DNA of 64,000 bases from CALBPI01 sp038531945 (GCA_038531945.1 JBCBBH010000001.1:1-64000), one strand, 5' to 3'. Shown: positions 35,219-44,625, numbered from the stretch's first letter. Notes: a model not told the origin generated them from the letters alone. Numbers and translations: made by a program.

Positions 35219-36635
35219 GGAGCTCAAGATTGGGCAGATTGAGCGTCGCCGCATCGAAACTCACCTCGGCAAGCCGCGCGTCCAGTCTGGCGCCGATTTC
35301 GCGGATTTTCGCGTTTGCTACCGCCTGTTCGCGTAAGTTAACGAGAAAAAAGTCGCTGGCTCCGTTGCGGAACCGTTGAATCTCGGCCTGCTCAAGTTGC
35401 TGAGACTGGTCGACTTCATCAGCCGCCAGCACCGCCAGTTGTTCGGCAAAGCTCAACCCCAGCACGATGCCCTCGAGCTCCAGTGCGATTCGCTCCTGCA
35501 CTTGTTGGCGTTTGAGCTGCAGCGCATCCAACTCAGCCTCGGCCTGTGTGACGCGGCCTCTGGCCGCGCGCCGCTGAATCGGAACAGAAAATTGAACGCC
35601 GACCTTGGTATCGGTGCTGTCGCGAGACTGGCCGCCCTCGCCAACGCCACCGATGCCGGATGCGATCTCAACGCTCACATCGAATCTCGGTCTCAGCGCG
35701 TTCCGACGAAGCTTCAACCGATTTCCGGCACGCCGAATTTCAGTTTCGAGTCGGAGCAACTCGGGTCGCGAGGTCAGTACATCCGCCGCCGAGTCGAGTG
35801 CGCGCGGCACAATCCCGGGCACACCTTCCATACCCTCAGGCAATTGACCCGAGTCGGGTAGTGATGGGGCACCCTCTGCGTCGCGCAGGTAAAACGCCAG
35901 ACGGTTTGCCGCCATTTGGAAATTGAGCTGCGCTTGTGCCACCAGACTGCGCCTGCGGGTGATGTTCTGCAGGTTTTCGGTGATGAAAATTCGCGCTCGT
36001 GCACCGCTACTGACCTCACGGATCAAAGCCGCATCGCGCGCTTCTGCGTTGCGCAAAAGCTCCCGATAGACTTCAAGCTGTTGACCTGCGGCTCGCCACC
36101 GCCAGTACGCACTGGCGGCGTCACGCTGCACATCGATTTGTGTCAGCAGTACATCGATGTCCGCTTGTTGGATGATCAGGCCAGCGTCCATCTCCGCAAA
36201 GCGCCTATCATCGATATCCCGGTCTCTGAGCAACGACAAAATGGCACCGGCTTTAGCTGTGCCGCCGCGATTGGTGAAGTTGATATCTTCATAGATTGGA
36301 AAGTCGCCTTCCGACACTTGATATTGCCCGTAGACATTCGCGCCGAAGGCACGCAACGGTTGTGTCACCTTGCCGCGTAAGACTTGACCGTCGTAGAACC
36401 CGTTCAGGTAGCTGTCACCGCTGGCATCGAGTTTCACATCGAAACCGCCAGCTGCAACGTTGATCTCGCCTTCCGCGTTGCGCCGGTTCGCCTCTGCCTC
36501 AAGAATCGCCGGAAAATGCGTCGCACTGGATCTCAGAACATCTTGCAGGGTCAGCGTCTCGGTGGATTGTGCAAAAACGCCAACCACTGCAAACCCGTAA
36601 ATGACCAGCGCCATAATGGCGCTCCGGATGCTCAC
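35214..36635 (-). CDS. TolC-family outer-membrane efflux protein
   Basis: A 473-residue protein with a signal peptide (MALVIYGFAVVGVFAQ). It shows the two-fold repeated outer-membrane efflux domain: TLQDVLRSSATHFPAILEAEANRRNAEGE-type first repeat and long helices such as TQAEAELDALQLKRQQVQERI in the second. Trimers form a channel through the outer membrane into the periplasm. It starts with GTG in a GTGA overlap with the HlyD stop, so both are made together with the ABC protein. It would be the outer exit for the HlyD/ABC pair; the cluster also carries a second exit, the secretin. Confidence 0.88.
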   Translation of the reverse strand: MSIRSAIMALVIYGFAVVGVFAQSTETLTLQDVLRSSATHFPAILEAEANRRNAEGEINVAAGGFDVKLDASGDSYLNGFYDGQVLRGKVTQPLRAFGANVYGQYQVSEGDFPIYEDINFTNRGGTAKAGAILSLLRDRDIDDRRFAEMDAGLIIQQADIDVLLTQIDVQRDAASAYWRWRAAGQQLEVYRELLRNAEARDAALIREVSSGARARIFITENLQNITRRRSLVAQAQLNFQMAANRLAFYLRDAEGAPSLPDSGQLPEGMEGVPGIVPRALDSAADVLTSRPELLRLETEIRRAGNRLKLRRNALRPRFDVSVEIASGIGGVGEGGQSRDSTDTKVGVQFSVPIQRRAARGRVTQAEAELDALQLKRQQVQERIALELEGIVLGLSFAEQLAVLAADEVDQSQQLEQAEIQRFRNGASDFFLVNLREQAVANAKIREIGARLDARLAEVSFDAATLNLPNLELQ

Positions 36636-37657
36636 TGCTGGCCACCCGGGTCGGCCGCAAAATCGGGCGGGAAGTTATTGGTAAGACGCCAGAGCTCGTA
36701 GCCAACCTGCACCGTCTCCAACTGAATCCAACCGCGAACGTTAGCGCCAAATCGAACAAAGCGGTCCTCTGGCCAGGGATGTGGATCTAGCGGATCCTCA
36801 CCGATCAACACCCGAAACAGTCCGTTCGGTTGTGCAGAGGCGTCGACCGACAACACGATACCGCCGAACGTGCCTACAGCGACCGAAGGCCAGCCGCTGA
36901 ACTGTACCGCCGGCCAACCCTCGAACTGCAGACGCGCCTTGTCGCCCGGTTGAACCAGAGCGACATCACGACCGTTCACGTACAACTCGACCGCGCGCTT
37001 GACGTTGCTCGGTACAAACGTCGCAATGGGTTGTCCAGCACTTACAAACGTCGCAACGTCACCCGCATTGACACTCAATATCACCCCGTCACGCGGGGCG
37101 GTCACCGTTTGGGCCGACAAGCGTGAGATGTTGATATCCACTCGATTCATTTCCGCAGCGGCCTCGGCCACCGCGGCACGCCGAGTCTCAACAGCGATTT
37201 GCGCCTGCTCATAGTTTCTGCGCGACTCGAGGCCTTGCTCGAAAAGTTCAAACGTACGCCGTGCATCGATCTGCGAGGTTTCAACCGCCTTTTGCGCCGC
37301 ATCCAACTTGGCCTGAACCTGAGCACGCTCAGCTTCGAGTCTCTGCAACAGCATCGGGTCGTTATCGACGATGGTCACGATAGGCGCGCCGGCCTCGACC
37401 TCCATACCGTCCTGGACGAACCACTCAGCGATACGACCCGAGACCAAAGCATTAATGTCTTGCTGTCGATCATTCGGATTCAGCGCGGTGACACGGCCTG
37501 GCCCAGACGTGGTCTGCACCCACGGCACAAAATACAAGAACGCGCCAAGCATCAACCCGAAGATAACGAGAATGACCGCCACCGCCTTGGTCGTGCTCGG
37601 AATGTTAATCCGACTAAGGGTGCTAAAATGCTCTGCGTGTGAAGTTATTTCAGTCAT
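36632..37657 (-). CDS. HlyD-family periplasmic adaptor
   Basis: A 341-residue membrane-fusion protein. One N-terminal helix (KAVAVILVIFGLMLGAFLYF) is followed by a lipoyl half-motif (INALVSGRIAEWFVQDGMEV), a coiled-coil hairpin (LEAERAQVQAKLDAAQKAVE) and the second lipoyl half (VTAPRDGVILSVNAGDVATFV). The rest is a beta-barrel domain. I start it at the ATG at 37657 with GAGGT upstream, which overlaps the end of the ABC gene by 8 bp. It should bridge the ABC protein and TolC. Unusual extra residues with WPAVQFSGWPSV lie near the C-terminus. Confidence 0.9.
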   Translation of the reverse strand: MTEITSHAEHFSTLSRINIPSTTKAVAVILVIFGLMLGAFLYFVPWVQTTSGPGRVTALNPNDRQQDINALVSGRIAEWFVQDGMEVEAGAPIVTIVDNDPMLLQRLEAERAQVQAKLDAAQKAVETSQIDARRTFELFEQGLESRRNYEQAQIAVETRRAAVAEAAAEMNRVDINISRLSAQTVTAPRDGVILSVNAGDVATFVSAGQPIATFVPSNVKRAVELYVNGRDVALVQPGDKARLQFEGWPAVQFSGWPSVAVGTFGGIVLSVDASAQPNGLFRVLIGEDPLDPHPWPEDRFVRFGANVRGWIQLETVQVGYELWRLTNNFPPDFAADPGGQQ

Positions 37658-39449
37658 TCGTGGCGACCTCAGTACCGGTTCCCAGGAATGGCGATTGATA
37701 ACGCTGCGCATGGATATCACCATGCTCGGAGCGAGTGCGTTCCATCACCCGCATGTCGAAGTGCTCGCAAAACGAAACCGAATCGCTGAAGACCCGTTGC
37801 TGACTCCTGCCCATGTAAAGAAAATGCGAGAAATCGCCGGTCGGCTCGCGATTGGAGAAGTATACGATCGTCGTTTCAGTCTCAGCACTTTCATGCAGAG
37901 CTGCAAGCGCCGACATCAACAATCGGTATGGCAACACATCGTAGAGCTGACTGAGCACAAGCACCCGCGGACGCGCGAGGATCGCTGAAGCGAGCTTGAG
38001 CTGCATCATCTCCGCGAGTGATAGCGGCCAGCCGGTCACTGCAATTTGATGGTCCAACCCGTTTTCCAGCTGGGCAATGACAGGTTCGAGCCCCACCAGG
38101 CGCAACACCTCGAGGATGTCGACGCTGTTGACGCCATCACGACTACGCGTCAGGTAGTCTCGGATTGTCATGCTTGTCGTGTTCGGACGATCCAGCACGA
38201 TGATCTCCTGACGAAGCGAGTGCGCCGAAACGGAATGCGTGTCGACGCCACCGATCGTGACGTAACCTCCGTCAGGTTCCGCGTGCCGCTTCATGAAATT
38301 GGCAAACAATCGTTGCACCGCGTAACTCGGTGCCCGGGCATAGACCAGTGCACTCGGCGGGAGTTCCAAATTGAACGCGATATCGATGCCTCGTGTCTCA
38401 CCCCGCGCTTCAACCATCGCGAGACCAGAACCTGGCAATTTCTCGTCGGTACCTTTGACCTCTTCCTGCTCCACGTCATAAAACAGCGAGAGCTCCTCGA
38501 CGGCAGCGCAAAGATCATAAAAGTAAGACAGGTAAGTACCGAGCTGAGAGAGTCCGAAGAAAACGGCCGACAACACCAGCTCTGCAGCAACTAGCTGGCC
38601 CACCGAGAGTTGCGACTGGATCACCAGCCATCCACCGAGTGCCAACAGCCCAGAACTCGCCAGGGCCCACAGAAACAGGAACGAAACCGCTTGTGAGAAA
38701 TAATGACGAAAGTGCAATTTGTGCTGTTCGATGTACGTGTTGGTTACGTCATCTGTGCGTCGCAAGGCTTCCTCGACGTGCGAACTGCTCTTGAAATAGC
38801 CGTTGGAACTGCCCAGACCCTCAAGCCACGCGGCGGCGGAGTGCTTATCGTGAGAAAGCTGCATTGCGCTTTTGATGGCGCGTTTGCCCCAGATTAGCCA
38901 GATCAACCAGATCAAAATGATCACGACCAGATTGAACGCGAGAAACGCGGGGTGATAGAGAGAGGTCAAAGCGAAACCGACTGCCGCCTGCAGCAATATC
39001 GAAAAGCCGCCGACCAGAAGGTAGGGCGTGCGTTTCATGACGATGATGATGTCGAAGTAGCGGTTGAACAGCGGACCTATGCCTCGGTCGTCGAAATAGG
39101 GGTTCAAGGCATACACAGACCGCAACGCGATCTCGGACACCATGCGCGCGTAAAACCTTCGGCCAAACACGTCCACGAGGTGTAACCGCAATGCATTCAT
39201 AACGGCCGCGAGTGCCAGCAATACAAACAGTGTGGCGGATAGCACAAACAGTGGAGTCGTCAGTCCGGTGTTGATGATCGAATTGATCAACATTTGAACT
39301 GAGATCGGCGTGGCTAGCGACAACAGACTGATGCCGACGCCATAGATGATCGCCAGCGAGTAGAAAGATTTTTCCGGCCCTAGAATCTTCGCGAAAAAAT
39401 AAAACAACTCGGGCAGCGTCCGCTGCGTGCCGATTCCTTGCCCTGCCAT
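37650..39449 (-). CDS. ABC exporter with degenerate, probably inactive ATPase domain
   Basis: A 599-residue half-transporter. Residues 1-320 are a six-helix ABC exporter membrane domain of the type I secretion kind (LATPISVQMLINSIINTG, DVFGRRFYARMVSEIALRS). The C-terminal domain keeps the fold's order but not its catalysts. The Walker A position (about 370-381, APSYAVQRL) has no GKS/T. The signature is LSLAEMM instead of LSGGQ. The Walker B Asp-Glu pair is Ser500-Gln501. The switch His is Ser (YFSN, about 532). I chose the ATG at 39449 with GGGAG upstream over a GTG at 39482. It heads the ABC-HlyD-TolC run. Confidence 0.85.
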   Translation of the reverse strand: MAGQGIGTQRTLPELFYFFAKILGPEKSFYSLAIIYGVGISLLSLATPISVQMLINSIINTGLTTPLFVLSATLFVLLALAAVMNALRLHLVDVFGRRFYARMVSEIALRSVYALNPYFDDRGIGPLFNRYFDIIIVMKRTPYLLVGGFSILLQAAVGFALTSLYHPAFLAFNLVVIILIWLIWLIWGKRAIKSAMQLSHDKHSAAAWLEGLGSSNGYFKSSSHVEEALRRTDDVTNTYIEQHKLHFRHYFSQAVSFLFLWALASSGLLALGGWLVIQSQLSVGQLVAAELVLSAVFFGLSQLGTYLSYFYDLCAAVEELSLFYDVEQEEVKGTDEKLPGSGLAMVEARGETRGIDIAFNLELPPSALVYARAPSYAVQRLFANFMKRHAEPDGGYVTIGGVDTHSVSAHSLRQEIIVLDRPNTTSMTIRDYLTRSRDGVNSVDILEVLRLVGLEPVIAQLENGLDHQIAVTGWPLSLAEMMQLKLASAILARPRVLVLSQLYDVLPYRLLMSALAALHESAETETTIVYFSNREPTGDFSHFLYMGRSQQRVFSDSVSFCEHFDMRVMERTRSEHGDIHAQRYQSPFLGTGTEVATND

Positions 39450-39563
39450 GCGTACCACGCTCCCAACACAAAACCGCAGCACGCTGAAGCGCGCCGCGTT
39501 TACAGAGTGTCTAGATTAATGGGACTGTTGTCTAATTTCATGTCGAATTTTTTGAAATCGATA

Positions 39564-41252
39564 TCAGGGAACAACGAACACGTTGTCGGAGATTTCCGGC
39601 CCGATGCCGGTGTTTCGTCGAATAATGTCCGCAAGCGTCGTCGATTCGATCATCGCGAGCTCATCCCCAAAAAAGGTGTTTTGATACCAAAAGCGGTCCC
39701 CATCGCGGAGCCTTTCGAACTGATCGACCACGATAGTATGAAATAGTGGGCCCAGCGCAGATTGCCCGGTCGGCGTTTCCGCCAGACCGCCCACCCAAAG
39801 ATCGATCTGATCGACCGAGCCGTACACCGCCGAAAGCGCATCGGCCAGTGCTGGATTAGCGGTAATTTCGGAAAGGCTCCCGTACATCGACAAACCGAGC
39901 TGACGGCGAGTCTCGTTGTAGCTTGGGAGGCCATGGTCACGGCCGCGCTGGATGTTTAATGCGGCAAGATCAAAGCCGCCTGCGCCGGGCGCACCAAACA
40001 GCGCGTTGCGGACGTCATCGACAACCTGGGCATCGATCGACTCACATATCTGTCCTGCGAGTCCCCGCAACACGGGTTCGATCCCACCTTCAGTGACAAT
40101 TCGATCCGGTCGAAAGAACGCGTCCTGAAGCTCAAGATGGCCCTCGGGAATCTCGTTGCCTTGCGCATCGAGGCGACGAATCTTGTCGCTGAGCATGCTA
40201 TGGCCGAGTCGATACGCCGCTGAAGAAAATATATTTGAAACGCTCGCGTCGACGGTCTCGTCGTAACCCGCGTACGACTTCAAAGCACCCTCGCCCAACA
40301 ACACGGGCAGGAATTCGCGGTAAGTGATCACCTGCATTTGCGCTCCGACTATGCGCCGTGCGCGCTGGTAAATTTGCTCGCCCGTGAGACTGGGGTCGGA
40401 GGTCGCGATGTCGCGTGCTAAACGGTTATGTTCACGGACGAACAGCGTATGCATGACGGCCAAACCGACCTGCTCATTCGCTCGCACGTCACCAGCAAGA
40501 AACAGCTCTGGACCTGAACCACCCGCGTTGGCGAGGCCCGCGAGATTGTATGGCAACAGATCTCCCGCTGACGTCGCAAGCATGCCGGTGCCATCCATGT
40601 TTCTAAGCGCACGTGCTCGGCTCGCATCAGAACCGTATACGTTGGACGCGTCGATCCAACCGGTAATCTCGTTGATCTGTTGGCGCGGATTTAGAACGTG
40701 ATCGCCCGTTGCCTCATCAAAGATCGATCGGTTGAGCGGGATCTCAACGGTACCGGTGTGATCTGGGTCAAACCACGGATCTCCCATCGGAACGCTAATG
40801 TTGGCGCTCTCTGCTGGTGCGACGCCATCGGTCAAATCAAGATCATGATCCAGGAACTGGCCCCATTGCCACAGGAAATCACTGGCGCGACGACCGTTCG
40901 GGTGACTGCCTGACTGCGCTGCAATCTGGTTGCTGATCGCGCGCGCACTGGGTCGTGTCGCCCCGGAAGGTGCGGCCACGAGATCTGCATAGTCTGGAGA
41001 AACCATCCGCGCCAACTGACTGTGCGAGGTATTCATATCGGTTAGCAGACCGTTGTTATTGCTGCCATCGAGTGAACGGTACAAAAGGAAATCGTTGTTC
41101 AAATCCGGCTCGCGCAGGTCACCACGCTCGATGCCGCGCACGGGTGACACGGTCGTGGAATTATTGACCGAAGGAGAATCTGACCCTCCCTGATCACAAC
41201 CGACCAAAAGCGCCGACGTCACGGCTACGGTGAGCAATATTCTTGTTTTCAT
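39564..41252 (-). CDS. Animal haem peroxidase (peroxinectin-like) lipoprotein
   Basis: A 562-residue haem peroxidase of the peroxidase-cyclooxygenase superfamily. MKTRILLTV starts at 41252 with AGGGA upstream, and the lipobox LLVGC gives an envelope anchor. Seen: WQWGQFLDHDLDLTDG with the distal His and calcium-binding Asp, ITGWIDASNVYGSD, LFVREHNRLARDI with the catalytic Arg, SAAYRLGHSML with the proximal His, and NIQRGRDHGLPSYNE. Expected reaction: peroxide-driven oxidation of halides, phenols or manganese. It lies 114 bp upstream of the ABC start on the same strand and may belong to the same system as cargo or partner. Confidence 0.92.
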   Translation of the reverse strand: MKTRILLTVAVTSALLVGCDQGGSDSPSVNNSTTVSPVRGIERGDLREPDLNNDFLLYRSLDGSNNNGLLTDMNTSHSQLARMVSPDYADLVAAPSGATRPSARAISNQIAAQSGSHPNGRRASDFLWQWGQFLDHDLDLTDGVAPAESANISVPMGDPWFDPDHTGTVEIPLNRSIFDEATGDHVLNPRQQINEITGWIDASNVYGSDASRARALRNMDGTGMLATSAGDLLPYNLAGLANAGGSGPELFLAGDVRANEQVGLAVMHTLFVREHNRLARDIATSDPSLTGEQIYQRARRIVGAQMQVITYREFLPVLLGEGALKSYAGYDETVDASVSNIFSSAAYRLGHSMLSDKIRRLDAQGNEIPEGHLELQDAFFRPDRIVTEGGIEPVLRGLAGQICESIDAQVVDDVRNALFGAPGAGGFDLAALNIQRGRDHGLPSYNETRRQLGLSMYGSLSEITANPALADALSAVYGSVDQIDLWVGGLAETPTGQSALGPLFHTIVVDQFERLRDGDRFWYQNTFFGDELAMIESTTLADIIRRNTGIGPEISDNVFVVP

Positions 41253-41481
41253 TTGTGTCCCTGGCATCTCGCAGTTTCGCGGCGTCCCGACCGTTCGCTG
41301 CACTTATTTTTATGAGCCATAGCTTATTCGCCGCTTCACGGTGCGTCGCTCGGATAAGTCCGAACTCAAGCGAGACTTCGATCACATAATGCGACTGTAA
41401 GATCGTTTTTTGTCCAAGTGCACGACACCCGGCGAGTTTTTGCTAGCATCCTTGTTATCTCTGGGGAGAGGAAACACGTCG

Positions 41482-42753
41482 ATGTTGAATACACGACCGT
41501 TCGGACTCGCCGTGTGTGGCGTGGTTGCGTGGATAAGCGCTTCGTTGCCGAACGCTGCAGCAGCGGATGTCTCAATCGGCAATACCTTTGCGCTCAACCA
41601 GGTGCTCAACGAATTCGTCGAGCGTGGCGACTATCCGTTTGTCTACGCTCGGATCGAGAGCTTCGAAGGCCGAGTACTCTACGAATACAGCACGAAAAAT
41701 GAACTGCTGCTCCCGGATGCCGATATCGATGGGCAAACGTGGATACGCATCTGGTCGATGAGCAAGATTGTTACGATCACTTTGACAATGGATCTCGTCG
41801 AAGACGGCATCATCTCGTTGGATGATCCAGTCACCGACTACTTGCCGGAACTTCGCGGGCTGACCGTCGCAAGCGGTCCTGACAACGTGCGGTTATCCTC
41901 GCTGCCCGAGAACGCCGAGCCTTGCCCTTTGTCAACCGGGCCGGCCGCATCGCCGATTACCCTCAGAAACCTGATCAACCATACGGCAGGGTTTCATTAC
42001 GCCGTCACCGGCATCGAGTGTCTGGACAGCTTATCGAGCGCGCAGAACCTGCCGGGCGCTGAGGACGCAGACGAATTTCTCGATCGGCTGTCGGCGTTGC
42101 CACTTGTGCACGAACCGGGAGCCGACTACTTCTACGGACTGAACACTACAGTTCTCGGCATGGCGCTTGAGCGTGCCACGCGTAGCTCGCTGCAGGAGCT
42201 CGTAGAAGAACGCATTACCAAGCCGCTGCGGATTCGTGGCTTGCAATACTCATTGCCAGATCAGGCGTCGTTGCTGCCCTACTTCACCGGCGTTAGCGGT
42301 ACGGCTGAAGTCACCACACCCGAGACACTCAACATTTTCGGTGGTGAATTGCCGCGCTACGACCGCCGCAATGAGCTGTTACTTGGCGGAGAGGGCATGC
42401 TGGCAACCGCAGACGGCTACGCGGATTTTCTGAGGATGCTCGGCAACGGCGGTATGCTGCGAGGTCACCGGGTGCTCGACGACACCAGCCTCAGCGAAAT
42501 GGCATCACCGCAGACGCTGATCAATAACCCAGCCGGATACAACGGTTACAACCTGTGGGTCACGAATGGCAGTGCACCCGATGGCCAGGAAAACCTTTGG
42601 CTGGGCGGTGGCTACGAAAGCACCCATTTCTGGATCGATCGGGAGAACGAGTTCGTTGGCGTGATCATGTCGCAAATGCATGAACCACCAGCGGCCGAAG
42701 TGTCGCGCGACGAGGCGTTTCGCGCAGCGGTCTACGAGAATTTGGTTCGTTAA
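41482..42753 (+). CDS. Serine beta-lactamase-fold hydrolase (class C/esterase type)
   Basis: A 423-residue exported protein of the beta-lactamase/transpeptidase-like superfamily. The ATG at 41482 has GGGGAGAGGA upstream, and the signal peptide is GLAVCGVVAWISASLPNAAAA. Seen: WSMSKIVTI with the SxxK nucleophile (Ser92, Lys95), DYFYGLNTTVLG with the YxN element, and WLGGGYESTHFW near the KTG-equivalent strand. Such proteins are more often esterases or D-peptidases than true beta-lactamases. It is divergent from the haem peroxidase. Its stop overlaps the MFS stop tail-to-tail. Confidence 0.88.
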   Translation: MLNTRPFGLAVCGVVAWISASLPNAAAADVSIGNTFALNQVLNEFVERGDYPFVYARIESFEGRVLYEYSTKNELLLPDADIDGQTWIRIWSMSKIVTITLTMDLVEDGIISLDDPVTDYLPELRGLTVASGPDNVRLSSLPENAEPCPLSTGPAASPITLRNLINHTAGFHYAVTGIECLDSLSSAQNLPGAEDADEFLDRLSALPLVHEPGADYFYGLNTTVLGMALERATRSSLQELVEERITKPLRIRGLQYSLPDQASLLPYFTGVSGTAEVTTPETLNIFGGELPRYDRRNELLLGGEGMLATADGYADFLRMLGNGGMLRGHRVLDDTSLSEMASPQTLINNPAGYNGYNLWVTNGSAPDGQENLWLGGGYESTHFWIDRENEFVGVIMSQMHEPPAAEVSRDEAFRAAVYENLVR

Positions 42754-43988
42754 GTCGTCTGCTTTGCGCTGACACCGCCGTTCGCACGTCGCGCGAGCTT
42801 TGCTGCCGAGAGCCAGAGCGCAACACTGACTACAATGCAGTAGAACGCCATCCCGTACATTTGCCGCGGCAATGAAATCCCTGCATCGATCAGGGTTCCG
42901 GTAACTCCTGGCCCTGCTGCTGTAGAAAACACCATCGCGGACATGATCAGTGACCGAACGGCACCGAGATGCTCGGTCCCGTAGACCTCGGGCCATAGCG
43001 CACCAAACAATGTCGACGAGACGCCATAACTGATCCCGACCAAAATCATGACAAGGACAAGGCCGGCCGGCTCCGTGACATTGGCGACAGCGAAACAGGC
43101 GGCGGTTAATGGAATCAGGAAAAAGGGCAGCACACGCACCGCGCCGAGTCGATCGATAATCTGACCAAACAGCAAAGCCACCGTCACCGTTGTGATCGCC
43201 AGCACCATGAGACACCGCGCAAACCAGTCCACCGGCCAACCATGCAGCGTCGTCATGTAGTCCTGATGATAGAAGATGGTAGTACCGATAAACGCAGGTG
43301 CCAGTACGCCTGCCAAAACACCGTAAAACACCGGGTCGCGGATCACTTCCGCTCGCGACCATTGGCGCTTGGCTGTCTGCAGCGCGATGTTTTCGAAATC
43401 GTCGTGGCGTGGCGTACGCGGCTTGGAATAGCACCAGACGGCGATCGGCAACCCAATCAGAATCAAGGCCACGGCGGCTGCAAACCAGCCAGCTTGAAAT
43501 CCCTGCGCTTCGGTTAACGCTACGAAGCTGAGCAACAGCGTAGCCTCGCCACCTTGATGCCCGAGGACAACCAGTGACACTGCGCGTCCACGCGCAGCAA
43601 CGAACCAGCGACCCGTCATCGTCAGGGCAATATGCGTCATCATGCCCTGACCGAAAAGACGCAACAGATAGATACCTAGCAGCAACACCCAGGCCGACTT
43701 TGCGACACCCGCAATCACACAGGCGAGCGCCAGCATCGGCATGCTGAAGAGGATTAGTTGGTGCGCTTTTACTGTGTCCGCTAATCGTCCCAGAAAAGGT
43801 AACGTCGCCGCGCTGCATAGTGTCGCGACCATGTACAGTCGCCCGAACTCACCGTGGGACAAATCAAACGCGAGTTGCCATTCGCCAACCGAGGCGGAAA
43901 CGAAATACGTCTGACCGAAAGTAGAGCAGTACGTCAGAAGGAAGCCGCCGATGATCCAGCGGAAATTCTGCGACAGGAATTTGAGCAA
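42750..43988 (-). CDS. Major facilitator superfamily transporter
   Basis: A 412-residue inner-membrane carrier with about twelve helices. The loop 2-3 motif RLADTVKAHQLIL is MFS-like, and LFGQIIDRLGAVRVLPF repeats it in the second half. VALLFG, PAFIGTTIFYHQ and WFVAARGRAVSLVVLGHQGGE suggest the monocarboxylate or oxalate/formate branch, but the substrate cannot be told. The start is TTG at 43988 with GGGAG at good spacing. A second long same-strand reading frame inside it is only a shadow. Confidence 0.87.
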   Translation of the reverse strand: MLKFLSQNFRWIIGGFLLTYCSTFGQTYFVSASVGEWQLAFDLSHGEFGRLYMVATLCSAATLPFLGRLADTVKAHQLILFSMPMLALACVIAGVAKSAWVLLLGIYLLRLFGQGMMTHIALTMTGRWFVAARGRAVSLVVLGHQGGEATLLLSFVALTEAQGFQAGWFAAAVALILIGLPIAVWCYSKPRTPRHDDFENIALQTAKRQWSRAEVIRDPVFYGVLAGVLAPAFIGTTIFYHQDYMTTLHGWPVDWFARCLMVLAITTVTVALLFGQIIDRLGAVRVLPFFLIPLTAACFAVANVTEPAGLVLVMILVGISYGVSSTLFGALWPEVYGTEHLGAVRSLIMSAMVFSTAAGPGVTGTLIDAGISLPRQMYGMAFYCIVVSVALWLSAAKLARRANGGVSAKQTT

Positions 43989-44052
43989 CGAGGCTCCCTA
44001 GAGATAGGCCGGCCACACACTATCGGGAGACAGTGCATGGCCGGCACCAGAG

Positions 44053-44625
44053 TCAGAACTGATAGGTTACGCCAACCGACAGCATCGTGACATCTGTTTC
44101 ATCAAACTCGTATAGCTCATATTCACCGCGCACGCTGACAGGGCCGAGGCCGAAGGATGCGCCGACGCCGTATGCCAGGTCATTGCCGTCCGTGCTGTCG
44201 GATACATTCTGAATAGAGGCCTCCGCCTCCCATGCCGCGTAACCGACCTTCGCGAACAGGTCGATCAGACCCGCGTCGACACCGACGATGCCCCAAACAT
44301 TCCATGCATTCGTTTCCAGTGTCACTTCGCTACCGAGTACATCGAATTCCGGTTGACCGAAATCCACGTAGCCAGCCTCAACACCCAAGTTGATAAGCGG
44401 CAGATCGAAGTTGTAGCCGATGTACCCCTTGAACGCCGTGTCGTCCTCGTCAATCGAGTCCGGAAGATCGGGAATATCGGTAACGCCGAGGTCGGCCTCA
44501 AGCGTCGAACCACCGGCGCTAGCACCAATGTAGAAACCGGAGTCCGCGTGCACCGCGCCTGCTGTCATTGCCAAAGCGGCACCGGCCAACCAGGCCGAGC
44601 GGGTCAAAAGAGTCGTGTTGTTCAT
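44053..44625 (-). CDS. Outer-membrane beta-barrel protein (OmpA/porin-like 8-strand)
   Basis: A 190-residue exported barrel. The ATG at 44625 has GGAAAG upstream; the signal peptide is SAWLAGAALAMTAGAVHA. The mature part has alternating strands: SGFYIGASAGGSTLEA at the start, AFKGYIGYNFDLPLINLGVEAGYVDFG in the middle and VTMLSVGVTYQF at the end, with the terminal Phe typical of BAM substrates. The size fits an eight-strand OmpA- or OmpW-like barrel of unknown ligand. Confidence 0.85.
   Translation of the reverse strand: MNNTTLLTRSAWLAGAALAMTAGAVHADSGFYIGASAGGSTLEADLGVTDIPDLPDSIDEDDTAFKGYIGYNFDLPLINLGVEAGYVDFGQPEFDVLGSEVTLETNAWNVWGIVGVDAGLIDLFAKVGYAAWEAEASIQNVSDSTDGNDLAYGVGASFGLGPVSVRGEYELYEFDETDVTMLSVGVTYQF

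Noticed and set aside
37650..39449. ABC gene as a pseudogene
   Set aside because: The frame is intact over 599 codons, coupled to HlyD, and the membrane domain is well preserved. Loss of motifs is confined to the catalytic positions.
42505..43818. 437-residue frame on the minus strand
   Set aside because: Lies inside the MFS transporter in another frame of the same strand and is antisense to the beta-lactamase-fold gene; composition rich in Arg, Cys and Ser with no domain.
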